This document shows, piece after piece, positions 1 to 11,218 of a stretch of 64,000 nucleotides of DNA. Location: NCBI GenBank assembly GCA_021031095.1, contig JAGFVP010000026.1, positions 62,001-126,000 on the forward strand. Direction: 5' to 3'. Every line of letters begins with the position of its first letter. Position 1 is the first letter of the stretch. This DNA comes from Bathelium albidoporum. Taxonomy: Eukaryota > Ascomycota > Dothideomycetes > Trypetheliales > Trypetheliaceae. Under the pieces are notes generated by a model that worked only from the letters and a program-made list of their open reading frames with translations, was not told where the DNA came from and ran no database searches. Both the position numbers and the translations under genes were made by a program.

Positions 1-718
1 CGTGCATATCTTGCCAACGATCATCAGTCAGGTCATTCTTGCCATGTCTTCAGGGACAATGAGTGAGTCTTTTGACCTCGAATCTCGAGCCGAGCGCAAG
101 ACACGTTTACTCATACGCTTCCCTGACAGTACAAAAGCTAGGTTACTATCTTCCATGGGCTCTCTCAGGGACTGCCCTCACCACCATCGCCTACGGCCTC
201 TATTCCCTACTTAGCCCTACAACTCCAGTTGGAAACTGGATCGGCTACCAAATTCTCGGCGGCATTGGTAACGGCGCTGCCGCCTCCAGCGTACGTATTC
301 TCCTCCAACACCTCCTCTTCCTCTGATTATTTATGTAAAAAGACAACACTCTAATACCCAGCAGTCGTATATCGCCATCCAAAACACCGTCCCGGGTAGT
401 TCCATCCCCACCGCCATGGCGATCTTGATTCTATGTCAAAATCTCGGCGCCGCGGTCTTCTTGACGCTGGCACAGACGATTTTCACTAACAGCCTGCGCT
501 CAGCGATTACGAAGGATGCGCCGGGCGTTTCTGCTGGCGCCGTGATCGCGGCCGGAGCGCGCATGCTTAGGACATTGGTGTCGGCGCAGCAACTGCCTGG
601 TGTCCTGCGGGCGTACAGCAAGACGGTGGACTCGGTGATGTATTTGGGAGTCGGGCTTGGAGCTTTGGCGTTCATGTGCGCATGGGGCTTGGGATGGAAG
701 GATATCAAGAAGAAGTAG
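1..718 (+). CDS. MFS drug:H+ antiporter, C-terminal part (partial at left edge)
   Basis: This is the 3' end of a major facilitator superfamily transporter of the 14-helix drug antiporter type, a plasma-membrane exporter family common in fungal toxin clusters (aflT-like). The upstream part lies outside the window. I read three exons: 1-62, 130-290 and 362-718, with introns 63-129 and 291-361 (GT..AG). The joined peptide runs through LPTIISQVILAMSSG, a GYYLPW block and GNWIGYQILGGIGNGAA, then QNLGAAVFLTLAQTIF and a final helix before a KDIKKK tail. The Q-N-x-G-A-A-x-F-L block and the short Lys-rich tail are usual for this family. It lies next to the NmrA-like gene and may export the PKS product, but that role is inference. 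Confidence 0.85.
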
Positions 719-2041
719 TAGCTGGGTTCAAATAAGATGGGGTGGAATGGGTTCATCCCAGTTCCGTCCTTGTGGATTGTGTATTAAGCGTAAAGTGCTT
801 TCAAATTTGTTGGAGACAGATGTAGAGATGACGAAGATGGTCCCCACAGCAACAAGAGCTTACCGAGGTGGTCCTAGTGCTGACATTCAACATCAAGTAA
901 ATCGCCGTTCAATGAATGTTGAATTCTTTCGTGATTTCAAGATGGATATACTTTAGATCGGGGGCTAGTGTTTCTGGTTCAGGATAGTTGTGGGTAATCA
1001 TGCACTTAGTCTGCAGATTCTATCTGCCGTTATTGGTAGTGATAGTGTGGTGGTGTGAGATGGCTTGATTGCTTGTTTCATTTGGGGTTAGGGCGTTGCA
1101 GGTCTGATAGCACTACTGTGGCGGCTAGGGGATATAAACGTGAAAGGCCCGAGAAAAACATTCATAGACATACATACACACAGGCATACATTCGGGATAC
1201 TCTATATACTGCTTACTTGCTTACCTATCACTTTCCTTATGAATCGTTTGCTTGACTACTGCCTTATCTTGTTTCTTGTGTGATTTGCATCACCAGCCCG
1301 CAACACTGCTATGCACGCCCGTGAGATGCGCAGCAGCACGGCTTCTGTACGAACGAACGCTTCCTACCCACGACCATTCGGCCCCATCCTCTGAGACCGC
1401 ACAAGAGGTGAAGACGGTATAGTCTGAACCGAGATCCCTGCCACAATAGTAGTCAGTAACTACTATTATGTTGATGTCTTACTATCTTGCCCTTCACTGC
1501 TGAGATTACCGCCCAGATACTATTAGCATTTCAATCGACCCAGACTGATTGGTTATATGAGTTGAGCATCTGTCAAATGGGTGCATTGAAGGTCGGATGA
1601 ACCAATGAAGAGCTGTCAAACTGCTGTTGTGTTTATTGTACGTGCGCCACGGGCTAGCCAAATAGAGTAATCTCCCCCCCTCAAGGTCCTCCTTATTGGT
1701 TGGATCGCCTACCTTCCTCCGTGGCCCTCTTCTGAACATGCGTTTTAACCTCATTGAGCGTACTGTCTTCTAGCTGTGGCCTAGATCTGTTTCGAAAATT
1801 CGGATAGCAGGAGGAAGCTGATAGCTTGATAGTGGAAGCAATGTGAGAGGTCGGGTTTAAAAAATTCTATTACTACTACGTGCGTGGAATGGGGTGATTT
1901 ACCTGCAGCCTAGTTCTACCTCCTATCCCATGCATAACTTCAAGGATAGGCCTCCAAGCACTTCGATCGTGCACAGCATGGGTCCTCACCTCCTGCTTAT
2001 GCAGTATCCAAATGCGAAAACCAATGCTGCCTCCAAGAGTT
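719..2041. other. Intergenic; no gene recognised
   Basis: No convincing reading frame is present. The stretch holds the 3' flank of the MFS gene and a perfect short inverted repeat listed separately at 1445-1467. Confidence 0.6.
1445..1467. repeat. Perfect 9-bp inverted repeat, 5-nt loop
   Basis: AATAGTAGT (1445-1453) and ACTACTATT (1459-1467) are exact reverse complements around CAGTA. It sits between the convergent MFS and NmrA-like genes, so it could be a transcript-end hairpin or a chance palindrome. Confidence 0.5.
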
Positions 2042-3146
2042 CTAGCCGGCCTTGGCAAACAGCTTAGCCGCGTAACCTTGCTCCACCATTGTCTTTGCCA
2101 CAGCCGTTCGCTCATCGAGGTCTTCTTTAGGCAATCCCAGCGCCGTGTTATCCAGTCCACGTGTGCTCTCATAGTCGCCCCCACCACCAGGATAAAATGC
2201 TCTGACGAATGAGGCCATGGCAGCACCCATACGCACAGACATAGGGTCCTCTCCACTCTTCATCGCGTCTATACCCTTTTGGTACCGCTCCTTGCTAACC
2301 TCTTTCTCGATCGTCCAGTCCGAGTCCTTGTCACCAGATACACGCTTCCAGCTCTCAAACATGTCCTTCTGACTGACCAAGAAGCTAGAGATGACAAGCG
2401 GTTTGTTGCGCCATGTGCTCACTGTCAGGCTCTTGTCATTCGCATCCTCTGGCAGCTCCTTCAGGCTCAACAGAGCGGCCACGGCACGCCCGCACTGCTC
2501 CCACGTGGTCAGATTGATCTTGGTGGTGCCGTCGTCATACAGGGTAAGTTTCTTGTTGACGAAGTCGAACCCGAACCAGATGGGGCCCATGGCAAGGCTG
2601 TACTCGTACCACAGCGAGCAGATCAAGTAAGTCCAAGAGCAGCCAGCAGCCTCGATCTCGGCGAGCGTGCCTTTGAGATCACCGCTCAAGGGAGTCTCTT
2701 GAGTAAGAGCTTTATTGGAGTCATCCATGCCGAAGATGTTAGGCATGATGTGTGGAACTCCGGCTTTCGCGGCTGCTTGGACGATTTTGGAATGTGTTTC
2801 TGGCGGGGCTGTGGCAGCGAGGGTGATGATGAGGAATTGCTGGCCTCGTAGGGCGTCAAGGACGGTCGATTCGTCGTTGTAGTCGACAGAGATTGCTTTA
2901 GCCCCAAGCGGGACCTCGTTTTTGCTGCCTTGTCGTGTCAGGGCGGTAACGGTGTGCTTACCGGTCTTCACGAGGGCTTTGGTAATATGCTCGCCAATCT
3001 GGCCGCTCGCCTACGTGATCTATTGTTTTAGTATGCTCGCGCTTATTAAGGAAGTGAATGGTCGGAAGACGTACGCCGACAACCGCGACCCGCTCAATGC
3101 GGTTCTTGAAGCCCGCCGGCATGTTCGTGGCATATCTTGGAGCCAT
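2042..3146 (-). CDS. NmrA-like NAD(P)-binding family protein
   Basis: This is a predicted 346-residue Rossmann-fold protein of the NmrA/isoflavone-reductase-like atypical SDR family. Members either reduce aromatic or phenolic substrates or act as NADP-sensing regulators. There are two exons: 3146-3075 and 3010-2042, with a 64-nt intron at 3011-3074. Joining them rebuilds the dinucleotide motif VVGASGQIG at about residues 22-30 (GxxGxxG), which the downstream exon alone lacks, so I chose the start at 3146. Next come LITLAA-like and NIFGMDD blocks typical of the family; there is no clear classical YxxxK. Its place between a transporter and the cluster regulator suggests a tailoring reductase or a sensor. 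Either is inference. Confidence 0.82.
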
Positions 3147-5868
3147 GATCCAATCAAAATTGTAAGTCTCCTATGCCGTAGTAGCGTTGTTGTGCCAGGA
3201 GGCTAAAGAATTTCCTACCCAAGGTATCAGGGACCACGGTCCTCCGTAATTACCGAAAGAGGAAGTGACGATCACATGAATGGGCTGAATGCCACCTGCA
3301 AAGTTCCTGTGCTTGTCATTGCGGTAAAAGGTCTTTATATTGGTCAGCTCGTATCACATAAGGAGGCAGGAGTCCGCACCGGACACCGTCCACCGACCTG
3401 AGACCTGATCATCTGATCGGAGGTGGACACACATTCGCTGGAGCTGCAAAGCCTCCTTACTTGTCTCAGTATGCCGACGCGTACTTCTTAGCGGCCCGAC
3501 ACCACGGTACTGGGCTCATCCTCCTGTCAGTACAGTGACCTACGTGGCTACAGTAGTTTTTATTGAGTATCGTAGCTTATCTGAGAGATGCTCTCTCCAA
3601 ATTTTGACGAGTAAGAAGCTTTACACTGAAGACCGAGCAGGTTATGGTCTGTCAAAGTGGAGAGCAGACCCTGATCCAATAGCACATCATGGAAACTAAG
3701 GTGCCGTCGGGAAAATCGCCGCGACTATCGAACGCACAAGGCACTTGTGCAGTACAGTAGGGACACTTCAGCTGTAGCAGCGGGAGGAGGGCGGGCCGGA
3801 AATAGCGCGGAGCGCGAAAGCTGGTGAGTGGGAAACACCACGTAGGACGGGAGACCCAGCACTGTGGGAGCCCAACCACCCATGATAAAGTGTCTTTGAT
3901 GTCTATCCTCGATAGGGGCGCTTTGCAAAGAACAGGTTTAATTCAATAAATACTTAGGTACGTAAGCCAAGTCAAAATCACCGCCAGGAATCCCTTTCCG
4001 GTCTGGGTTAAGCTCCGACGGCCGGGAACTAGAATTTCCCGCCACCCACTCAGATAAGATAAAGAATTCTCCGACCTCGACCTGCTGCTATCGGAGAAAA
4101 AGACTATGAGTCCACTCTCTTCAGAAATATGATAGAGCCCTACGCAAGCGTATCTCATCATGTCGTGGTGTTTTTGGCGAAAATCGTCAGACTCTGATGG
4201 AAATTGACGGGGAGGCAAACCAGACACGTGGCAGGTGACTTCATTGAGCGTTTTCTTTTTGACCGCTGACGCGCCGTATCCGTCGCACGCTTGGATGTGG
4301 TCTCACGACCCATCTCTATGTACGCTACATCGAATCGCTTTCCTAAGTCCAGCCTAGAGTGCATTGTGGCTTGACAGTATCTTCCGAGCCCGGTATGTCA
4401 CAATCACACTACCTAAAAGTGGGTGCTCATGCGTCTCCTGCCCTACCCTGCGCCTCCTCACATTCAGCTTCAAGGCGCGTCCTCAATTCGGTGGCAATGG
4501 ATCGACAACTCGCTGCTGGGCTGCATTCCGTGTCCGGTCATATACCATGGCGCGGTTGGTCCCACGCGTTGCAGACTTCAGCCAGTGCTCAAGCGGACGG
4601 GTAAGACCAAGTGCTCGAGAAACCGCGCACAGCGGTAGTTAACCGTATACAACATCATATATCTTACGGGCCCTTGACGGTATAAAGTAGCGGCTCTCGC
4701 CCTTGCAAGGTGGAGAGTCGAATCAAAGCCGCTGGCAATGTTCTTGAGCCCACGTACTCCATCCTACCTCAAAATACTTAGAGAACACTCGTGGTCATTT
4801 ATCATACAAGTGGAAAAAGAGATCAGACCATTCGTCAGCCTTATCACGCGCTTCGAATCAGACAGATGAGGGCGGAATGCGGTACCCAAGCACCACCTGC
4901 AAATAGGGATCGACAAAGACTGCTGGCTGACTGTAACTCTTGTTATCTCACTGGTCGCAGAGAATGGATCCCAACAATGCGACCCGTGAGGTATTTTGGC
5001 CCATGTCAAACTTTATTTGCCGCATGCAGGACATTTAAGAAAGTCCGATAGTTGTATGAAGTGCATATCCAAGGGTTTTGATCCGCCATGGAGATTTAGC
5101 CCAGGGTGATGACGAATGAACGCCCGGAAATGCAGTCCGAGAGGATCGACGTTTTGTTGCGTGAAGGTTTCTGGTCTTTGGGTCTGCAGCTCTTCGAATT
5201 GCGGATCACCACACAATCCGATAGGCTAGCCAACAAAACCTGCATGCAGCATGGGTGCCATACATGGTACGAGACCAGATGAACGATCTCAATTAGCATT
5301 AGAGGCTGGCAAGTACCCTTACTGCCAATCTGATTGTCAATCTGATTACCACCATTGGACACCTCTCTCAAGCCTCGACTTACCTTCCCAACTCAAAGAA
5401 GGTTTCCGCAATACGAGACACAAACAGAGAGATGCGCATCAAAAACATAGCCTTGAACACCCACGCGCTAGGGCCCCTCCAAACGGGCTAAGGGAATCCC
5501 TTTCAGGGCTCTTGGCAGCCTGGCCGCTCAAATTTGCGTTGCCGCGGAGAATTCTGGTCTAGGTGCTGGATTATTGATCAGCTTCCCTGTCAGAGGGCGA
5601 AGCACAAATTCACGTTTTTACAGACTCACTATGCCTCTTGGGATCGACTTACAGGCGTTTATCCACTACTCACATGGAGCCTTTCTCCACTTCAGTCTCT
5701 TCAGTCTCTAGATAGAGGGTCATGAATCGCAGGACGACACTAGTCGATAACGGCAGGCATTCTAAATAATAAGGTACAAGAAATGTTCCAGCTCCAATCC
5801 AGCTTCTTATTTAACGTCTAGTCAACGGCATCTTAACCTCGTCATACACGGAGCTTCAAGCCACATCC
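3147..5868. other. 2.7-kb intergenic region before the Zn2Cys6 gene
   Basis: No gene recognised. It contains a nested palindrome at 4689-4733 and direct repeats in the regulator's upstream region: CAATCTGATT at 5326-5335 and 5338-5347, and TTCAGTCTC twice near 5690. Short open frames here look random. Confidence 0.5.
4689..4733. repeat. Nested palindrome/hairpin
   Basis: AGCGGCT (4689-4695) pairs with AGCCGCT (4727-4733). Inside, CTCTC (4694-4698) pairs with GAGAG (4713-4717), and the centre CCTTGCAAGG (4701-4710) is a perfect palindrome. TATAAAG lies directly upstream at 4681. It is too short and lacks the arms of a tRNA. Confidence 0.45.
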
Positions 5869-8134
5869 ATGCCCCAAAATCACCGCCAACAGCCTGGGCT
5901 TGCCTGCGAAAACTGTCGGCGGCGCAAAGCTAGATGCGATCGTGCTCGTCCTTCATGTAGTTCTTGCCAAGAGGCCGATGCTACATGTCATTATGTCGAT
6001 AAACGACCTCAGAGAGGGCCCAGGAAAGGGCAAATGGATATGTTGAAGAATCTCGTGGGTGAGTCAGCTTCCTCGTATCCGCCGACCGTCCTTTTCTCGT
6101 ACTGTTCAGTCGCGGAAGTATTTACTGAATCCTCATATGCTGCAGCCGACCTCGAGCAACGACTCGGCGAACAAACGGGACAACAACAACCTAATCATGA
6201 CGCTGGCTCTTCGCACGCTTTCCAAAAGTCAGATGCTGTCCCAGAGGCTGTCGTACCGCTCGAACACGATGCTGCACTGGTGGAGACCGTGCCCATGCCG
6301 CTTTCACTCGATTTAGAGGACAACAGTATGGATGGTATAGCCTTTGGAAGTACCAATCTCGCAAGTTTAAATCTTGGGAACGCCTCTCTTTCAAATGCAT
6401 CTTTGGAGACAGCACCTTTCGGAAGCTCGAACTTCGTAAGCCCTGAAATGAATCCTGTTGGGGGACTAGACCGAAGCCCAAGTAGTGGAATGTCAGACCG
6501 AAATTCCAACAATGATTGGCTCGATAGCTTCACATTCGTGTCACCTTCAGTACCCACGTGGGGTACGCAGCAGATTTTTACCCCAAACTCCATGCCACCA
6601 CCCGATGGCCCCTTTCTCACAGACCTCATGCAGGCAGACCTGTATGTGTTCTCTGTTGTTTCGTATGATTCCTGTCCTTGTTTCTAACACAATTTCTCCG
6701 CACCTCTCCATTTTCCTTGGTGCTACATATTGGTCTAACGCAAATTTCTTCGGCAATAATTAGTGATGAACTATATTTCGACAGAGTTCATCCTGTTGCG
6801 CCAAACATTCACAGACGAAACTACTACGCCTGGGCGAGCCAGAAATGCCCATCTCCTGCTCATATAGCTCTGCAATGCGCCATGCGGGCAGTTGCTGCCG
6901 CCGTCTCGGCTCAATATCGCCTCATCTCTGGCATGCTGTATGCTGAGTCGCGTCGACTACTGGAGCAGATGGACACCGATGACTCCGGTGACCGCAGTGG
7001 CACTCCCATAGAGCAGATTCAAGCATGGCTGCTGCTGGCTCACTATGAATTGCTTTGCAAACACGAGCACCAGGCCATGCTTACTGCTGGACGGGCAATA
7101 CGCATGGCGCAGCTGGCGCGGTTGCTTCATGTCGATGCGCATGAGGTATCATTCACGCCGCTAGGCACAGAGCCCCCTCTCCTTCCGTGCTCTCCTTTAT
7201 TCGACGACGAGTCTTTTGCCGCAATCGAGGAAAAGAGGCGAACGTTCTGGCTCGCGTACTGTTTCGATCGATTCTGCTTGATGCGCAGCGACTGTCCGCC
7301 ATCCCTCCAGGAGGAAGCTGTGAGTGTCAATCTTTACCCGTCGTGCTCACAGAGACGGCTTAGATACTGGCACCAGATTTGATGTTGAGCTAAATTTGGC
7401 TGTAGATCCGCACCCGGCTTCCTGCACCGGAAGACGCCTTTCAAAACAACAAAGCGACTCGCATGTACTTTCTTCCCGAAGCTTTCGCACAGAGCCGTCG
7501 TACTGTACTTCCACCGTTCGCAAACTGTATTATCTTTACCAGCCTCTTCAGCCGCTGTATAATGCATCAGCGCCTGGGACTGACCGCGTTGGGCTCTGGC
7601 GAGAACGACTCGCGCCGATTCTGGGGCCACCACGCATGGCTGGCTATGGCTATTGAAAGAAGAAAGCAGTCGCCTGGACAGAGCTCGCCTGAACAGAGCT
7701 TGGCTGGTACCACAGACCACGTAGAGGATCCGATGCTGACTTTTTCACACGCGTTGGCTACATGCGCCGCCATATACGTATACCAATCCATGGCTCGGTT
7801 TATCGCCTGGCCGACGGACGACCACGGAGTTGCCGATTCTGCGTACGAGGAGCAGGCGATTCAAGCAGCAAGTGAGCTAGCTCGCTCCGTCAAGGTCATG
7901 CCTTCCTCCGTCTCTCACTTCAAGGCCCATCCATTTCTGCCCGCGCTAATACATCGTGCTGCTGTCTTTCTCACCGGGCTTTCCAGCTCACAAAGCTCAT
8001 CGAAGACGGAACATCACAATCGAGACGACGATTTCAACGCTTTGTTGGGAGCGTTGAGAAATCTCCAGCAAGTAAACAACTTATCACGTGGCGTTCTATG
8101 CAAGTTGGAGAAAGATGCTTTTTGCGTACAATAA
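5869..8134 (+). CDS. Zn2Cys6 fungal transcription factor
   Basis: This is a nuclear DNA-binding regulator of about 656 residues. A Gal4-type zinc cluster lies at residues 13-40, with cysteines at 13, 16, 23, 30, 33 and 40 (C-X2-C-X6-C-X6-C-X2-C-X6-C). A basic linker (KRPQRGPRKGQ) and a short helix (DLEQRLGE) follow. After a Ser/Asn-rich middle comes a fungal_trans homology region, with the signature EEKRRTFWLAYCFDRFC at about 383-400. Exons are 5869-6058, 6146-6641, 6764-7319 and 7406-8134; each junction restores frame and family-like sequence. The 3' end is uncertain: an extra intron at 8072-8154 would give a different short tail. As the only such regulator near the NR-PKS, it is the likely pathway activator, but no binding site is proven. 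Confidence 0.88.
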
Positions 8135-11100
8135 TGATTCTTTATCTTTTCCAGCTATGTACTGTTTCGAATCTTTCTATAATTTCGGTAAAGTCATCTT
8201 TTGGAGGAACTACATCTGGCTGAAGATGCTTTTCCGTCGACTAAGAAAGAAGGCTCGCATTGATCGGCACTGGATGAACCGCGTTAGTCATACAGGATAA
8301 CGCGTCAAAATGATACAAGATCCTCTTGCGTCTAATGTATACGAAGCATTTTGTGTGTCAAGAGGATGTCGACGTCCTTCTTATCTAGAACAGTAGAGCA
8401 CTGATAGAAGTTATCCAGACTACTAAAGATTCTGTTCCATACAAGAATTTTTTGAACCTTGTGGGATCAAGTTCGTGGCACTAGGCTCCAATCGTGTCCA
8501 GCCAGTGTATTGCGGTGGCTCGTCTCATTCGCGGCACTTTCATTCGGTGGCAACGGAAGGGGAGGCCGAGGACGTTGCACGTAGAAGGCTCGTGTTACAT
8601 ACCTGTGCTATGTTCAGCGACGTCTGCAACAACGTTTGATCAGCGGCTATGGCGTCTTTCCCAAATTAATTCGGCATATCAGCTTACGTTAATGCATCGA
8701 TCAAACAGGGTTTTCCCTTGTACGTACACGTGCTCAAGACAGCAGTCTCTGTGCGTGACTGAAATATACTGGCACAACAGCGGGCAGATCCGAAAGGGTC
8801 CTTATTCCCAGGCATGTCGATAATGGAAGTTGTTATACCCAAGCTGACGCTATCATACAGGGCAACATGATGACGACAACACTCTTTTGCAGTCTGGAAT
8901 CTGTAGCATATCCTCAGATGCTTCTGAAGAATACACTCCATCTGAGAGATTATTTCACACCTATAAAGTTGCTGTCGAAACAGAAGTGAAGGAGACAAAC
9001 GGAACTTTGAAGAACAAAGGGCAACGATCGACTTGGGGTAGCCTTTCTACCCCCTTGTGTCGAGTGATCGAAAGCGCCGCCAACCGAAAATATTGCAGGT
9101 GTGACGGTTCACGGCAGTCTGCCGTTTATTTAGCCCCCAAATTTTGAGGGATTTCCAAGAACCTCCCAGGACGGGAAGTCGAGAGCGAGACATCAGGAGC
9201 TGGTCTTGCCAACGGACTTCCACAGATAGCACTAGGTTCAACCCGGAGTTTTGATAGTCCATCTTTTAGCTTCTAGATTCATGTTCCCGCACCTCATCAA
9301 CACACCCACGTAAAGGGTGTAGCCGGAAATAGGAGTCTTCGCTAGCATACAGCCAGACTTGTGCTTACACATCAAGAAGCAGGTACGTTACGGCATGAGT
9401 TGCGAAGTCAATCTCCTTCCACCACGGTTGAAGGAGAAATGCACTCCGAGTGGAACAGTGTAGATATAGGTAGATGGAAGGAAATCTACCGTGACGCTGC
9501 GGCTCTGTTTGATCCACACAGACAGGAGCACTGTCGTGATCACCACGTCTTTCGGCTTGGTTTAGCTCCTGGTCTCCGGGATATGTCTCCGCCATTGCAT
9601 TGAAACAAGCATGGAAGTCCTTGCAGCCCAAGAATCCACCTTCGGCAGCGCTACCAATGGACCCACTTCTAAACTGCGCAAAGAATTTTGGTGTGCAAGT
9701 CGAGCAGGAAATAGTCCATGGAAAATTGCACGTTCGAGCGCCTTCAGTAGACTTCACAAGGGGGATCCGCGCGTGGACCAAGCCGCTATTCCTACATTGA
9801 GTGATCTTCATTCCCCATCATCAGAGGTAGTCCTCTTGTGTTGACACTGGCGCTTCGATGTGGTGGGGACATCAAATGACGCTTCAATCAGCTCCTTCCC
9901 CATTTGGCCCACATTTCCTGCCACGTTGATAAATCTCCGCCCGAGGCGCTGCTCGAACCTTAGTTTCACGATCAGATAGCTATTTATAGTCTGATGGTAC
10001 TTGTTTTATGGAGCATGGTTCGGTCTCATGGAGAAATGTTGGTGGCGTACGCGCTAGATAAAGAATTCCAGACCATGTGCCGTTTCTACTTGCATTTTGC
10101 CCCACAGAATGCCGCAGGCGGTTGAATCTAACGTACACTTCAATCGGATCAGGACAATTGGAGAGGAGGCTTTCGGGGTGGGGTGTTGTCCGACACGAAT
10201 GTGACATTTGACCGAGAGCACGCCATCTTTTTGGCGAAAGGGACAGAATGATCACGGACATCTCTGTGGATTTATTTCACGATCATCTTGTTTTGCCTCA
10301 GTTATCTTGCATGTCGAGAGGGCCGCACGTCATCTCTCCTCACTTCCTTTCGGGAGTGGTAGCGAATACGCTCGTGAACCTCTCTTATATGCTGAAGATG
10401 GCAATGGGATTGCTAATGAGTATCGGTACTACTTTGAATGCCGAATGTGTAATTCGTGAACTATAGAATGTTGAGAACATTTCAAAAAGCTAGCACACAG
10501 AAGAGTGATTTCCAAGTAGATAGAGCAACCAGGAATATGTAGCATCGTCGATTGTTTTGCCTCATACATGTTCTAGGAAATATCAGACACGGTGCGTTCC
10601 TAATCATCTGGAAGTTGGTAATCTTTTTGACCCTGTGAGTTCCCATCGTGAAGTCGTCCTTGATCTCGTTGATCTGGGTCGCCGAGTTCTGTGATAGGGT
10701 CGCCTGCAACTCCCGTGACTGCAGAGTCTCTACCAGGCCGTCATGCATTTATTATTCTATATGCGCTCTTAACCCTCTCAGACAGTGTGAAGACTGAAAT
10801 TCGCGTCCGATAGCCTTTTGGACCAAGTATCGTATCCGGAAGATACTTTCATTGGCAATTGAAGTTTGCGGATCATCAAGGAAAGTTTGTATCGGTATAA
10901 GGAAAAGTACCGACGTAAAAAATGTGTAGCCACCTGCTAGTCTTGGAGCTGTTTGCTCTATACCAGAAAGTTTTCAGCAATTCTTGCAGACAATGTGGGA
11001 AGCTTCTCTCAATTTTATGAGACCGTCACTTCTATCATTGGACAAGACTGGTTGCATATCCCATGTAACAAGCGTCGCCTATATACTAAGCCGTTTATCG

Positions 11101-11218
11101 TAGTTTTTGTATCAACCCCAACACCACATGCCACTTATCAAAGAGATATCCCTTACCTGGCGTTTGTTAACTGTCACATACCCCTTTGATGTAAACCTCT
11201 ATATGTCTTCCACCTTTC
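8135..11218. other. 3.1-kb intergenic region
   Basis: This separates the regulator from the 3' end of the PKS. No gene is recognised. Open frames at 9365-9811 (minus) and 10482-10748 (minus) have some ordered-looking sequence but no family I can name; the latter has a heptad-like stretch and may be an eroded fragment. Confidence 0.4.

Noticed and set aside
4681..4735. tRNA-like element with a 7-bp acceptor-like stem
   Set aside because: Only 45 bases separate the stem ends, and no D-arm, anticodon arm or T-loop can be drawn.
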